Part shown: in pieces, positions 7,415-16,359 of the stretch
Layout: each line of letters begins with the position of its first letter
Numbering within the stretch: position 1 is the stretch's first letter
NCBI RefSeq assembly: GCF_047250365.1
Contig: NZ_JBLBVL010000002.1
Span: 434,001 to 498,000 of the forward strand
Length of the DNA: 64,000 nt
Source: Thaumasiovibrio sp047250365
GTDB taxonomy: Bacteria; Pseudomonadota; Gammaproteobacteria; Enterobacterales; Vibrionaceae
Direction of reading: 5' to 3'
Notes under the pieces: model-generated
Told to the model about the DNA's origin: nothing
Database searches by the model: none
Seen by the model: only the letters and a program-made list of their open reading frames with translations
Translations under genes and position numbers: made by a program

Positions 7415-8128
7415 ATGTCTATTCTCAACGCCTATTTTAACTGGAGTAGTGGCAAGGACAGCGCCATGGCGCTTTATCATGCTCAGCAAGACCCGCGCTT
7501 TGAAGTCCGCACTTTGCTGACCACTGTCAATCAAGCACACCAACGTGTCTCAATGCATGGTATTCATGTCGATCTTCTTGATCAACAAGCCCAAGCGCTA
7601 GGTTTACCGCTCGAAAAGATCTGGTTGCCTGAAGTTGTCAATATGGACGAGTATGAAGGTTTAATGCATCAGGCTGTCGATACAATGCGACAACTTGGTT
7701 GTGAACATGCCATCTTTGGCGATATCTATTTGGAAGATCTTCGCCTACATCGCGAGACACAGCTAGCAGCAAAACAGATTCAGGCCCATTTTCCACTGTG
7801 GCAGCGAAACACACGCGTATTGCTCAACGAACTGATCGACTTGGGCTTCAAAGCCATCGTCGTGGCCGTTGATGGGAGCAAGCTAGATGCCAGCTTTGTC
7901 GGCCGCTGCATTGATAAATCATTTGTTAACGACCTTCCTGCCGACGTTGACCCTTGCGGTGAAAATGGTGAATACCATACGTTTGTTTTTGATGGTCCAA
8001 ACTTCAGTTATCCCATCCCTTTCGAGCTAGGCGAAATAGTTCATAAACATTATCAAGCAGAGCATTTAACCGACGCGCATCCGGGCTTTTACTTTAAAGA
8101 GTTAATTCCGGTGAATGTCGATAAGTGA
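7415..8128 (+). CDS. Dph6-like ATP pyrophosphatase (DUF71/MJ0570 family)
   Basis: A 237-aa member of the ATP-PPase superfamily. The PP-loop is FNWSSGKDSAMALYHA near residue 10, followed by the family motifs HGIHVDLLDQQAQALGLP, AIFGDIYLEDLR and DPCGENGEYHTFVFDGP. Archaeal and eukaryotic relatives include Dph6, which amidates diphthine on EF2. Bacteria have no diphthamide, so the substrate here is unknown, although an ATP-dependent amidation or adenylation is expected. Start 7415 is favoured by GGAAGA just upstream; ATG 7403 is an alternative. ridA follows 77 bp downstream on the same strand. Confidence 0.85.
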   Translation: MSILNAYFNWSSGKDSAMALYHAQQDPRFEVRTLLTTVNQAHQRVSMHGIHVDLLDQQAQALGLPLEKIWLPEVVNMDEYEGLMHQAVDTMRQLGCEHAIFGDIYLEDLRLHRETQLAAKQIQAHFPLWQRNTRVLLNELIDLGFKAIVVAVDGSKLDASFVGRCIDKSFVNDLPADVDPCGENGEYHTFVFDGPNFSYPIPFELGEIVHKHYQAEHLTDAHPGFYFKELIPVNVDK

Positions 8129-8205
8129 GCGATTTCTCTTTGACCTGTTATCAGGTTGAATGCACACTTAGTACTTTGAATTATTCATCCAAGAAAGGAC
8201 ATGTT

Positions 8206-8592
8206 ATGACTCAAGTACTACACACTGAAAAAGCACCTGCAGCAATTGGCCCATACGTTCAGGGCGTCGACCTTGGCAACATGGTGCTCACTTCAGGTCA
8301 GATCCCAGTAAACCCTGAGACTGGTGAAGTACCTGCAGAAATTACAGCACAGGCTCGCCAGTCACTAGAAAACGTGAAAGCGGTTGTTGAGTCTTCAGGT
8401 CTGACGGTTAAAGATATCGTAAAAATGACAGTTTTCGTTAAAGATCTTAATGACTTCGCGGCAGTTAATGAAGTGTATGGTCAGTTCTTTGATGAGAATA
8501 ACGCCCCTTACCCGGCTCGTTCTTGCGTTGAAGTTGCACGTTTACCGAAAGATGTTGGCATTGAAATCGAAGCGATTGCCGTTCGTAAGTAA
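8206..8592 (+). CDS. ridA: Enamine/imine deaminase RidA
   Basis: A 128-aa trimeric RidA (YjgF/YER057c/UK114) protein that hydrolyses reactive 2-aminoacrylate and related enamines from PLP enzymes such as threonine dehydratase. The sequence has the family core GPYVQGVDLGNMVLTSGQIP, the active-site Arg in YPARSCVEV and the C-terminal PKDVGIEIEAIAV. ATG 8206 has AAAGGAC just upstream; an ORF extension to 8125 is unsupported. In E. coli ridA directly follows pyrI; here a LysR gene and a Dph6-like gene lie between. Confidence 0.96.
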   Translation: MTQVLHTEKAPAAIGPYVQGVDLGNMVLTSGQIPVNPETGEVPAEITAQARQSLENVKAVVESSGLTVKDIVKMTVFVKDLNDFAAVNEVYGQFFDENNAPYPARSCVEVARLPKDVGIEIEAIAVRK

Positions 8593-8610
8593 TCCATCGT
8601 CAATCATTTT

Positions 8611-8642
8611 AAAACGCCATCGCTCTTGCGATGGCGTTTTTT
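8611..8642. terminator. Bidirectional terminator between ridA and idi
   Basis: AAAACGCCATCGC pairs with GCGATGGCGTTTT around a TCTT loop, with A and T runs on both flanks, so it can serve both converging genes. Confidence 0.9.
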
Positions 8643-9201
8643 ATTCTTCAACTGGCTGAGGGTTTTGGCGCTCTAAATACTCATCGGCCATCAGCAATAC
8701 CGAGTTGAACCAAGCGGTAAATTGTTGTGGTGAACTTGCCAGTTTATCCAATAATGCGCGACGAGGTATCCATTGTGTCGCCATCACTTCTTCTGGGTTA
8801 GGGGTGAACGTTAGCGTCTCTACTTCAGCGATCAAAACGTGATCTAATTCGTGCTCTATCAGTGCATTATCTAAATCAGCACAATAGATAAAGTGTCCAA
8901 TATCTCTCAATGGTTTCTCTAATGTTAGCCCCATCTCTTCAATTAGTCGTCTTGCTCCTGCCTTAATAAAGGCTTCACCATCGCGAGGATGCGAACAGCA
9001 GGTGTTCGTCCACAACCCCCCGCTATGGTATTTAGTCAATGCACGCTGCTGAAGAAGATACTCGCGTTCATTCTCGCCTTGTCGATATAACAACACAGAA
9101 AATGCGAGATGAAGTGCTCCATCTATATGTGCCTGCATCTTATCCTGCAACCCCAAGGGTGCCCCACACTCAGACACCAATACGACTTTTTCTGCCGACA
9201 T
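8641..9201 (-). CDS. idi: Isopentenyl-diphosphate delta-isomerase, type I
   Basis: A 186-aa Nudix-fold enzyme interconverting isopentenyl and dimethylallyl diphosphate. The catalytic Cys lies in LWTNTCCSHPRDGE, the Nudix-like helix is AGARRLIEEMGL, and the second catalytic Glu lies in EHELDHV. The TNTCCSHP form recalls eukaryotic and Bacteroidetes type I enzymes more than E. coli Idi (TNSVCGHP). ATG 9201 follows GGGAGAGA; the ORF extension to 9219 is less likely. Bacteria on the MEP pathway make both isomers, so this enzyme is usually a flux balancer. No carotenoid genes are nearby. Confidence 0.92.
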   Translation of the reverse strand: MSAEKVVLVSECGAPLGLQDKMQAHIDGALHLAFSVLLYRQGENEREYLLQQRALTKYHSGGLWTNTCCSHPRDGEAFIKAGARRLIEEMGLTLEKPLRDIGHFIYCADLDNALIEHELDHVLIAEVETLTFTPNPEEVMATQWIPRRALLDKLASSPQQFTAWFNSVLLMADEYLERQNPQPVEE

Positions 9202-9232
9202 ATTCTCTCCCAGCATCACCTAACTACAATAT

Positions 9233-9259
9233 AAAAGGGCGCACCCAGTGCGCCCTTTA
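9233..9259 (-). terminator. Intrinsic terminator of plsC
   Basis: On the minus strand a stem of about 10 bp built on AAAGGGCGCAC/GTGCGCCCTTT runs into TTTTAT, 22 bp after the plsC stop. Confidence 0.8.
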
Positions 9260-9280
9260 AGCGTAGCGAATAAACCGTAT

Positions 9281-10006
9281 TTAAGCTTGATTACGCTGTG
9301 CGACTTCGGCATCCAACGCTGCTAATTTTTCAGACATTTGTGTGCGGCAAATTTCCGCCAAATCGCGCACATCCTCTTTTTTATACTCTGCGACCGAGAC
9401 AGGCGGTAATATCTCAACAATCACATGCCCATTGTTCCAACGCCCCAATTTTAGATGACTGGTCGAGCTACAGACAATGGGTACAACAGGAACTTCAGCA
9501 CCAATCGCAGCATGAAAGGCCCCCGTTTTAAAGGGCAGCATGCCACGTCCACGCGAGCGTGTTCCTTCTGGGAACATCCAAATAGAAACACGATTCTGTT
9601 TGATTTTATCAACCACCTGACCAATCGTTCCCATCGCTTTAGAGCGATTTTTACGATCAATAAGAATGTTACCAGTAATCCAATATAATTGCCCAAACAG
9701 TGGCAACCAAAGTAAGCTTTTCTTTCCAACGGTTACTGTTCTTGGCATTACAGCACCAGAAACCGTCCACAGATCCCAGTTGCTTTGGTGGTTAGCCACA
9801 TACACACTAGGCTCTTCGCTCTCACCATTATCAGGAAAACGTACTTCCAACTGGATACCGTAAATACGGGACATTTTACTGAATAGGCGCCCAAAGGTTT
9901 TTACATGTTTCGGATCACGCGGACTCAGCAAACACCACGTACAACCAAATACAAACATCAGTACAGCAAACACTGCCGTCGCCATTAGGCGAAGTACAAA
10001 AATCAT
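9281..10006 (-). CDS. plsC: 1-acyl-sn-glycerol-3-phosphate acyltransferase
   Basis: A 241-aa membrane acyltransferase that converts lysophosphatidic acid to phosphatidic acid. An N-terminal hydrophobic anchor (residues about 3-27) precedes the catalytic HX4D box NHQSNWD near residue 72, the block GNILIDRKNR, and the substrate-binding FPEGTRSRGRG. The length matches E. coli PlsC (245 aa). It follows parC on the same strand, separated by an intrinsic terminator. Confidence 0.96.
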   Translation of the reverse strand: MIFVLRLMATAVFAVLMFVFGCTWCLLSPRDPKHVKTFGRLFSKMSRIYGIQLEVRFPDNGESEEPSVYVANHQSNWDLWTVSGAVMPRTVTVGKKSLLWLPLFGQLYWITGNILIDRKNRSKAMGTIGQVVDKIKQNRVSIWMFPEGTRSRGRGMLPFKTGAFHAAIGAEVPVVPIVCSSTSHLKLGRWNNGHVIVEILPPVSVAEYKKEDVRDLAEICRTQMSEKLAALDAEVAQRNQA

Positions 10007-10117
10007 TCAATTATCCTCAGCGTACAACTGTTCGCTAGTATACTTTGCCCGCTTGAAAATACACCTCTTTTCTGTATATCTTCATCTCAATCCTGCTGCG
10101 TTGATGCAAAATCAACA

Positions 10118-10148
10118 ATAAAAAAGCCCTCCCATTTCTGGAAAGGCT
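10118..10148 (-). terminator. Intrinsic terminator of parC
   Basis: On the minus strand AAGCCTTTCC pairs with GGGAGGGCTT around a 6-nt loop, followed by TTTTTTATTG, 24 bp beyond the parC stop. Confidence 0.85.
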
Positions 10149-10172
10149 TAGCGTCAATCCTATTGCTGTTAG

Positions 10173-12431
10173 TTATTCCGCTGTGTCTATTGTGGTGATT
10201 TCAACAGCAGTAACGCGTTGCAGTCCACGCGGCAGCATCGCTCCTCGTCGACCACGATCGCCACGGAAATTATCCAGATCGCTTGGTTTTAAGCCCAACT
10301 TACGCTTACCTGCATGCAGCGTTAACGTTGCCCCTTGAGGCAGAACAAACAAGTGAGATAACAACTCTTCGCGCGCCTTGGCTTTTGCCGTCGCGATATT
10401 GATGATCTTGTTACCCTTACCTTTACCTAACTGCGGCAAATCTTTCAGCGCAAACATAAGCATACGCCCTTCGTTAGTAATAGCGACAATCTGATCATTG
10501 TCTAGATCATTCACTAACTGAGGTGGCATTACTTCAGCATTTTCCGGTAGGGTCAGCAGTGCTTTACCACTCTTGTTCTTCGATACCATATCGGTACTTT
10601 TACAAATAAAGCCATAACCTGCATCGGACGCCATCAACCATAAGTGACTGTCTTCACTCATCATCACTTGGCGCACTGTACTACCCGGCGTTAAGTTCAG
10701 GCGTCCTGTAATCGGCTCTCCCTGACTCCGTGCCGACGGCAAGGTATGAGACTCTAATGCATAACTTCGTCCATCACTACCAAGGAAGATCGCCGGTTGA
10801 TTACTCTTTCCTCGAGCATGATTAAGGTATCCATCGCCCGACTTATAATTCATCGCTTGTGGATCAACATCGTGACCTTTGGCGTGACGAATCCAACCTT
10901 TTTCTGACAACACCACAGTGATCGCTTCACTTGGCACTAAGTCGCGCTCTGACAAGGCTTTTGCTTCTGAACGCTCCACCAGTGGTGAGCGACGATCATC
11001 GCCGTATTTTTCTGCATCTGCGGCAATCTCTTTCTTCAGCAAAGTATTCATTCTGCGCTCTGAGCCTAACAACTTCTCCAACTTGTCACGCTCTTGGCTT
11101 AATTCATCCTGCTCGCCGCGGATCTTGATCTCTTCGAGCTTGGCCAATTGACGTAATTTGATCTCTAAGATCGCATCCGCCTGCTTCTCACTCAGACCAA
11201 ATCGGGTCATGAATTCTGCTTTTGGATCATCCTCATTTCGAATGATCTCAATCACTTCATCGATATTAAGGTAAGCTGCCAGTAAGCCTTCCAAAATATG
11301 TAAACGTGCCAAGATCTTATCTAAGCGGTATTGTAGACGACGACGTACTGTTTCACGGCGGAACACCAACCACTCATTTAAGATGGTATCGAGCCCTTTC
11401 ACTTGAGGGCGTCCATCTAAACCAAGCATATTGAGGTTAACGCGATAGCTCTTCTCTAGATCTGTCGATACAAACAGGTGATTCATCAGCTGTTCGCAGT
11501 CGACACGGTTAGAGCGCGGCACAATAACAATTCGGGTCGGGTTCTCATGATCAGACTCATCACGTAGATCGTCGACCATCGGTAGTTTCTTGTTACGCAT
11601 CTGATTAGCGATCTGCTCAAGCAGTTTTGCGCCAGACACTTGGTGCGGCAGCGCGGTAATAACAATATCACCGTTCTCTTTACCCCACACTGCGCGCATT
11701 TTCACGCTACCTTTACCGGTACGGTAAAGCTTCTTGATATCCCCTTTCGAGGTAATGATTTCCGCTTCTGTTGGGTAATCCGGACCTTTGACGAACTCCA
11801 TTAAACCATCGAGATCGGTTTTTGGGTTATCGATCAAGTGCACCATCGCATTGGCCACTTCACGCGCATTATGCGGTGGAATGTCAGTCGCCATACCAAC
11901 GGCGATGCCAGTGACACCATTTAACAGAATGTGTGGCAGACGCGCTGGCAACGTTTTCGGCTCTTTCATCGTGCCATCAAAGTTTGGTTGCCAATCAACC
12001 GTACCTTGACCTAATTCACTCAGTAACACTTCCGAAAAACGGGATAAACGCGATTCGGTATAACGCATTGCGGCAAACGATTTTGGATCATCTGGCGCTC
12101 CCCAGTTACCTTGGCCATCCACCAACGGATAACGGTAAGAGAAAGGCTGAGCCATTAAGACCATTGCCTCATAACACGCCGAGTCCCCATGCGGGTGGTA
12201 CTTACCGAGTACATCACCAACGGTACGGGCTGATTTCTTATACTTTGCTGTCGCCGACAACCCCAATTCAGACATCGCGTAGATGATGCGTCGCTGTACT
12301 GGCTTCAAGCCGTCGCCGATAAATGGCAAAGCACGATCCATGATTACATACATGGAATAATTAAGGTAAGCGTCTTCTGAGAAGCGGCCAATCGGCTGCT
12401 GTTCGACGCCGTCCATCGTAATATCAGTCAT
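10173..12431 (-). CDS. parC: DNA topoisomerase IV subunit A
   Basis: A 752-aa type IIA topoisomerase subunit that decatenates daughter chromosomes with ParE. The quinolone-resistance region HPHGDSACYEAMVLMAQPF holds Ser and Glu at the classic positions, the catalytic Tyr lies in AAMRYTESRLS, and the C-terminal beta-pinwheel carries GRRGAMLPRGLQRV. The length is exactly that of E. coli ParC. It lies 53 bp after parE on the same strand with an intrinsic hairpin between. The QRP motif Ser/Glu pair suggests an unmutated target. Confidence 0.98.
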   Translation of the reverse strand: MTDITMDGVEQQPIGRFSEDAYLNYSMYVIMDRALPFIGDGLKPVQRRIIYAMSELGLSATAKYKKSARTVGDVLGKYHPHGDSACYEAMVLMAQPFSYRYPLVDGQGNWGAPDDPKSFAAMRYTESRLSRFSEVLLSELGQGTVDWQPNFDGTMKEPKTLPARLPHILLNGVTGIAVGMATDIPPHNAREVANAMVHLIDNPKTDLDGLMEFVKGPDYPTEAEIITSKGDIKKLYRTGKGSVKMRAVWGKENGDIVITALPHQVSGAKLLEQIANQMRNKKLPMVDDLRDESDHENPTRIVIVPRSNRVDCEQLMNHLFVSTDLEKSYRVNLNMLGLDGRPQVKGLDTILNEWLVFRRETVRRRLQYRLDKILARLHILEGLLAAYLNIDEVIEIIRNEDDPKAEFMTRFGLSEKQADAILEIKLRQLAKLEEIKIRGEQDELSQERDKLEKLLGSERRMNTLLKKEIAADAEKYGDDRRSPLVERSEAKALSERDLVPSEAITVVLSEKGWIRHAKGHDVDPQAMNYKSGDGYLNHARGKSNQPAIFLGSDGRSYALESHTLPSARSQGEPITGRLNLTPGSTVRQVMMSEDSHLWLMASDAGYGFICKSTDMVSKNKSGKALLTLPENAEVMPPQLVNDLDNDQIVAITNEGRMLMFALKDLPQLGKGKGNKIINIATAKAKAREELLSHLFVLPQGATLTLHAGKRKLGLKPSDLDNFRGDRGRRGAMLPRGLQRVTAVEITTIDTAE

Positions 12432-12446
12432 AATGTAACATCCGTT

Positions 12447-12478
12447 AAAACTGAAAACCGCTAGCAGTTGCTAGCGGA
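12447..12478 (-). terminator. Terminator-like hairpin between parE and parC
   Basis: On the minus strand the perfect stem CCGCTAGC/GCTAGCGG with a 4-nt loop is followed by TTTTCAGTTTT, just after the parE stop and 16 bp before parC. The T-tract is interrupted, so partial termination inside the operon is the likely outcome. Confidence 0.6.
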
Positions 12479-12484
12479 AAATTC

Positions 12485-14368
12485 TTATACTTCGGCAAGA
12501 TCGCCTTTTTCTTGTAGCCAACCGCGACGATCTTCGGCGCGCTTTTTACCCAATAACATGTCCATCACCAGCTCATCTTGATTGTCTTCAGCGATGGTCA
12601 ACTGCACTAAGCGACGTGTGTTTGGATCCATGGTCGTTTCACGCAGTTGCAGTGGGTTCATCTCACCCAAGCCTTTAAATCGTTGCACGTTGATCTTGGC
12701 ACGCTTCTGACTAAGGCGGTCTAAGATCCCTTCTTTCTCGGCGTCATCAAGGGCATAAAAAACCTCTTTACCACAATCAATACGATACAGCGGTGGCATG
12801 GCAACAAAGACATGGCCATTGGCCACCAACGCTTTAAAGTGCTTATAAAACAGAGCACATAGCAGTGTGGCAATGTGTAGACCATCGGAGTCAGCATCGG
12901 CAAGAATACAAACTTTACCATAACGCAGTCCGCTAAGATCTTCAGAGTCAGGGTCGATACCTAGTGCGATAGAGATATTATGTACTTCATCGGATGCCAA
13001 TACCTGATCAGCGGACACTTCCCATGTATTTAGGATCTTACCACGCAATGGCATGATGGCCTGAAACTCACGATCGCGTGCCTGCTTGGCACTACCGCCT
13101 GCCGAGTCACCCTCCACCAAGAACAGCTCAGTGCGGTTAAGATCTTGCATCGAACAATCGGTTAACTTACCTGGCAATGCTGGGCCAGAGGCCACTTTTT
13201 TACGCACCACTTTTTTCGCCGCACGCATACGACGGTGCGCATTGGAGATACAAAGCTCTGCTAACTGTTCTGCAATTTGTGGTTGCTCGTTGAGCCACAA
13301 ACTGAAAGCATCTTTTACTACGCCTGACACGAATGCCGCACATTGACGCGAAGAGAGACGCTCTTTGGTCTGCCCTGCAAATTGTGGATCTTGCATTTTC
13401 ACCGACAATACATATGCACAGCGCTCCCAAATATCATCCGCGGTAAGCTTTACACCCCGCGGTAATAAGTTACGGAATTCGCAGAACTCTTTCATCGCAT
13501 CAAGGAGGCCTTGGCGCAGCCCATTAACATGGGTGCCACCTTGCGCAGTCGGGATCAAGTTGACGTAACTCTCGGTGATCATATCACCGCCTTCTGGTAA
13601 CCAGATCACCGCCCAATCCGCCGCCTCAGACGCGCCAGAAAATACCCCGGTAAACGGGCGTTCAGGCAACAGTGGGTAGCCTTTTACGCTATCAGCAAGG
13701 TAGTCGTTCAAGCCATCTTCATAATGCCAACGGTAGACATCATCATTTACCTTATCGGTAAAGACAATTTCTAACCCTGGGCATAAAACAGCTTTCGCTT
13801 TTAAGACACTTTTTAAGCGAGAAACCGAAAATTTAGCGCTATCAAAATAGTGCGCTTCTGGCCAAAAATGTACACGTGTCCCTTTGGCGCGCTTGCCACA
13901 AGTGCCGATCACGTCTAACTCTGAGACTTTCTCTCCATGTTCAAAGGCAATCTGATACACCTGTCCATCACGCTTTACCGTCACTTCGACTCGTGTCGAC
14001 AAGGCATTAACAACCGAAATTCCCACGCCATGAAGACCACCAGAAAACTGGTAGTTCTTGTTAGAGAATTTACCACCAGCATGCAATTTACACAGGATCA
14101 GCTCAACCCCTGACACTTTTTCCACTGGGTGGATATCTACGGGCATTCCTCGCCCATCATCCACCACTTCGAGGGATTGATCAGCGTGAAGGATCACTTC
14201 AACTTTTCTTGCATGACCAGCCAAGGCTTCATCGACACTATTATCAATGACTTCCTGACCTAGATGGTTCGGGCGCGTGGTATCGGTATACATACCTGGT
14301 CGGCGCTTTACAGGCTCTAGTCCATTTAAGACTTCAATGGCACCTGCATTATAAGTTTGCTCTGTCAT
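12485..14368 (-). CDS. parE: DNA topoisomerase IV subunit B
   Basis: A 627-aa GHKL ATPase subunit of topoisomerase IV. ATP-binding motifs are EVIDNSVDEALAGHARKV, DDGRGMPVDIHP and GGLHGVGISVVNALS; the TOPRIM domain has LFLVEGDSAGGSAKQARDR and DADSDGLHIATLL; the C-terminus has QRFKGLGEMNP. E. coli ParE is 630 aa. It heads the parE-parC unit and lies downstream of yqiA on the same strand, the conserved order. Confidence 0.98.
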   Translation of the reverse strand: MTEQTYNAGAIEVLNGLEPVKRRPGMYTDTTRPNHLGQEVIDNSVDEALAGHARKVEVILHADQSLEVVDDGRGMPVDIHPVEKVSGVELILCKLHAGGKFSNKNYQFSGGLHGVGISVVNALSTRVEVTVKRDGQVYQIAFEHGEKVSELDVIGTCGKRAKGTRVHFWPEAHYFDSAKFSVSRLKSVLKAKAVLCPGLEIVFTDKVNDDVYRWHYEDGLNDYLADSVKGYPLLPERPFTGVFSGASEAADWAVIWLPEGGDMITESYVNLIPTAQGGTHVNGLRQGLLDAMKEFCEFRNLLPRGVKLTADDIWERCAYVLSVKMQDPQFAGQTKERLSSRQCAAFVSGVVKDAFSLWLNEQPQIAEQLAELCISNAHRRMRAAKKVVRKKVASGPALPGKLTDCSMQDLNRTELFLVEGDSAGGSAKQARDREFQAIMPLRGKILNTWEVSADQVLASDEVHNISIALGIDPDSEDLSGLRYGKVCILADADSDGLHIATLLCALFYKHFKALVANGHVFVAMPPLYRIDCGKEVFYALDDAEKEGILDRLSQKRAKINVQRFKGLGEMNPLQLRETTMDPNTRRLVQLTIAEDNQDELVMDMLLGKKRAEDRRGWLQEKGDLAEV

Positions 14369-14504
14369 ATCAGGGAACGTCGTAAAAAATTTTCACAATA
14401 GTCAGTAACCCCCGCCTTGATGTCAAGCGAGAGCTGGAAATTGGCGATCACATTTGTGAGCCGTCTTCCCTCAGACCGGAATAAATTGGAATGCTTTTTG
14501 TGGT

Positions 14505-15083
14505 TTACAGACCCAAAAAGCGAATAATTTCGGAAGGATAACGCTCAAAACCAACAAAACTATGATCCCCATTGGGTTCCACCGTTTGTTGGCACGCAGC
14601 ATATTTGCTTACCGCTTGTCGGTAATCAAGCACCTCGTCACCTTCTTGTTGCAGCAACCACAAGCGCTCGGTGTAATCTAAGTCTACCACATCTAGCGCT
14701 TTCAACTCATCGATATGCGCTGATGTTAAGGTATACACCTCTTGGGTGTAGGGATTAACCTGCTCTCCTAGGTAATCGACCAGCAACTCATAAGGCTTAA
14801 CCGCAGGGTTTATCAGCACCGCAGGGATCCCATAACGCGCATTTAACCACGTCGACAGGTAGCCACCAAGTGAGCTGCCTACTAAGCCCACTTGATGCGT
14901 GGCTAATAGCGGACGGATAAGCGTGTCTAAGTACGTAGCCGCCGCCTGGGGGTAGCTGGGGAGCTGGGGGACCTCGAGTCGTATATCGGGACGGTGTGTT
15001 CGACACCAAGTCACCATGGTTTGTGCTTTCAATGACAATGGCGAACTATTAAAGCCATGAATATAGATAAGTAATGGCTGCAT
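14505..15083 (-). CDS. yqiA: Esterase YqiA
   Basis: A 192-aa alpha/beta hydrolase. It begins LLIYIHGFNSSPLSLKAQ, has the nucleophile elbow VGSSLGGYLSTWL (Ser near residue 70), and a C-terminal catalytic His in GDHSFVGFE, which are the hallmarks of the YqiA esterase family. The physiological substrate is not established. Its start overlaps the cpdA stop by one base, so the two are translationally coupled. Confidence 0.92.
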   Translation of the reverse strand: MQPLLIYIHGFNSSPLSLKAQTMVTWCRTHRPDIRLEVPQLPSYPQAAATYLDTLIRPLLATHQVGLVGSSLGGYLSTWLNARYGIPAVLINPAVKPYELLVDYLGEQVNPYTQEVYTLTSAHIDELKALDVVDLDYTERLWLLQQEGDEVLDYRQAVSKYAACQQTVEPNGDHSFVGFERYPSEIIRFLGL

Positions 15084-15907
15084 TAATAACCTGCACTATT
15101 AAAATCAGGTAAAAATGCTCGACCTGTTAACCGTTCAACCTGAGTCTCAATGTCACCATTCGCCCGCAATGTTAGCCAACGCCAACCCGGTGTGCGGTTA
15201 TCGAGACCAAAATCTGTCGAGTCGGGCTTAAATTGAAAACAGGTCGAGGGCGTAGCTAGAACACGAATACCGTTTTTCAGTCGATCCATTTCTTGATGGA
15301 TGTGACCACACAGGACCGCTTTCACCTGAGCATGTTGGCTCAACGTAGACCAAAAAGACGCAGCATTGTGCAATTTATGTTGATCCAGCCAACTGCTGCC
15401 AGCTTCAACAGAATGGTGATGTAATGAGATTAAAGCATGCCGTTGTGGGAATGCCGACAGCGTCTCCTCTAAAAAACGTAGCTGAGCATCATTTAACTCA
15501 CCATGCGGCACCCCCTTCACTTGGCTATCAAGCATAATCAATTGCCAGTGTTCACCCAGCAAAACATGCTGGGCTGGTTCAATCGTAGGGGTAGGACAGA
15601 CCGAGTGCATACTTGGCTTATAATCATGATTACCTGGCAACCAAAAGCAAGGAGATGTCCAGCGACTAATGCCGCGCACAAAGTGGGCATACGATGCAAC
15701 GCTGTGATCCTGAGAGATATCACCTGTCGCCAATAACGCATCAAAAACAGGCGCTTGGGCATCAATCGCCTCAAGCACCGCTTTAAAGCTCTGGTTTGTT
15801 TTTACGCCCAACAGGCTGCCATCATCAGTAGCAAACAAGTGAGAGTCGGTCAGTTGCAGTAATACTGCGCTGTCTGAGTCCTTTGTAGGCAGAGAGAATG
15901 TCTGCAA
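15083..15907 (-). CDS. cpdA: 3',5'-cyclic-AMP phosphodiesterase CpdA
   Basis: A 274-aa class III calcineurin-like phosphodiesterase that lowers cAMP. The metal ligands are seen in order: TDSHLFA (Asp-x-His), ATGDISQDHSV (GD), LPGNHDYKP (GNHD), ISLHHHSVEAGSSWLDQH and CGHIHQEMD (GHxH). It lies in the conserved yqiB-cpdA-yqiA-parE run. Through cAMP-CRP it could affect many catabolic genes, including those near 43-49 kb; that link is inference. Confidence 0.95.
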   Translation of the reverse strand: MQTFSLPTKDSDSAVLLQLTDSHLFATDDGSLLGVKTNQSFKAVLEAIDAQAPVFDALLATGDISQDHSVASYAHFVRGISRWTSPCFWLPGNHDYKPSMHSVCPTPTIEPAQHVLLGEHWQLIMLDSQVKGVPHGELNDAQLRFLEETLSAFPQRHALISLHHHSVEAGSSWLDQHKLHNAASFWSTLSQHAQVKAVLCGHIHQEMDRLKNGIRVLATPSTCFQFKPDSTDFGLDNRTPGWRWLTLRANGDIETQVERLTGRAFLPDFNSAGY

Positions 15908-15927
15908 AATTCGTAAAACCTTTTACT

Positions 15928-16359
15928 CTAATTTAACTTACAAATCGTTGACTTACTTAGTCCATGCCTAAGGCAGTGCTTCAACCAGTCACTGAGGAAG
16001 CCATTAACTTGATGTTTTTCATCTTTTTGATACATTCCTCGATTTGGATAATCATAGCGAGGCTTCAGTCGCGCTGTCTGTTGAGTAGCACACACTTCCG
16101 CTACTTTTGCATCATGATACAGCCTAACTGTGAACTGCGTTGCAGGTTGGCTTATTTGAGAATTTTGCTGCGTGATATTAACAAGGGTGGTGTACCTAGT
16201 CTGTTCTTGCACCGCAATCACATACACATCACCGCAAACATCATAACAACAACTGTCTTCTTCCCCGCGCGGAAGTAATGACACCAACTTGGCATAGTTA
16301 GTTTCATACATGCGCATAATGGCAGGAAAATCGACAACATAATTGCGACTCACGTTCAA
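15928..16359 (-). CDS. yqiB: DUF1249 protein YqiB
   Basis: A 143-aa soluble protein of the YqiB/DUF1249 family, conserved between nudF and cpdA. It contains MRMYETNYAKLVSLLP, CYDVCGDVYVIAVQEQTRYTTLVNI, and the C-terminal PNRGMYQKDEKHQVNGFLSDWL typical of the family. The function is unknown. Its start overlaps the nudF stop (ATGA-type, 4 bp), showing tight coupling. Confidence 0.92.
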   Translation of the reverse strand: MNVSRNYVVDFPAIMRMYETNYAKLVSLLPRGEEDSCCYDVCGDVYVIAVQEQTRYTTLVNITQQNSQISQPATQFTVRLYHDAKVAEVCATQQTARLKPRYDYPNRGMYQKDEKHQVNGFLSDWLKHCLRHGLSKSTICKLN

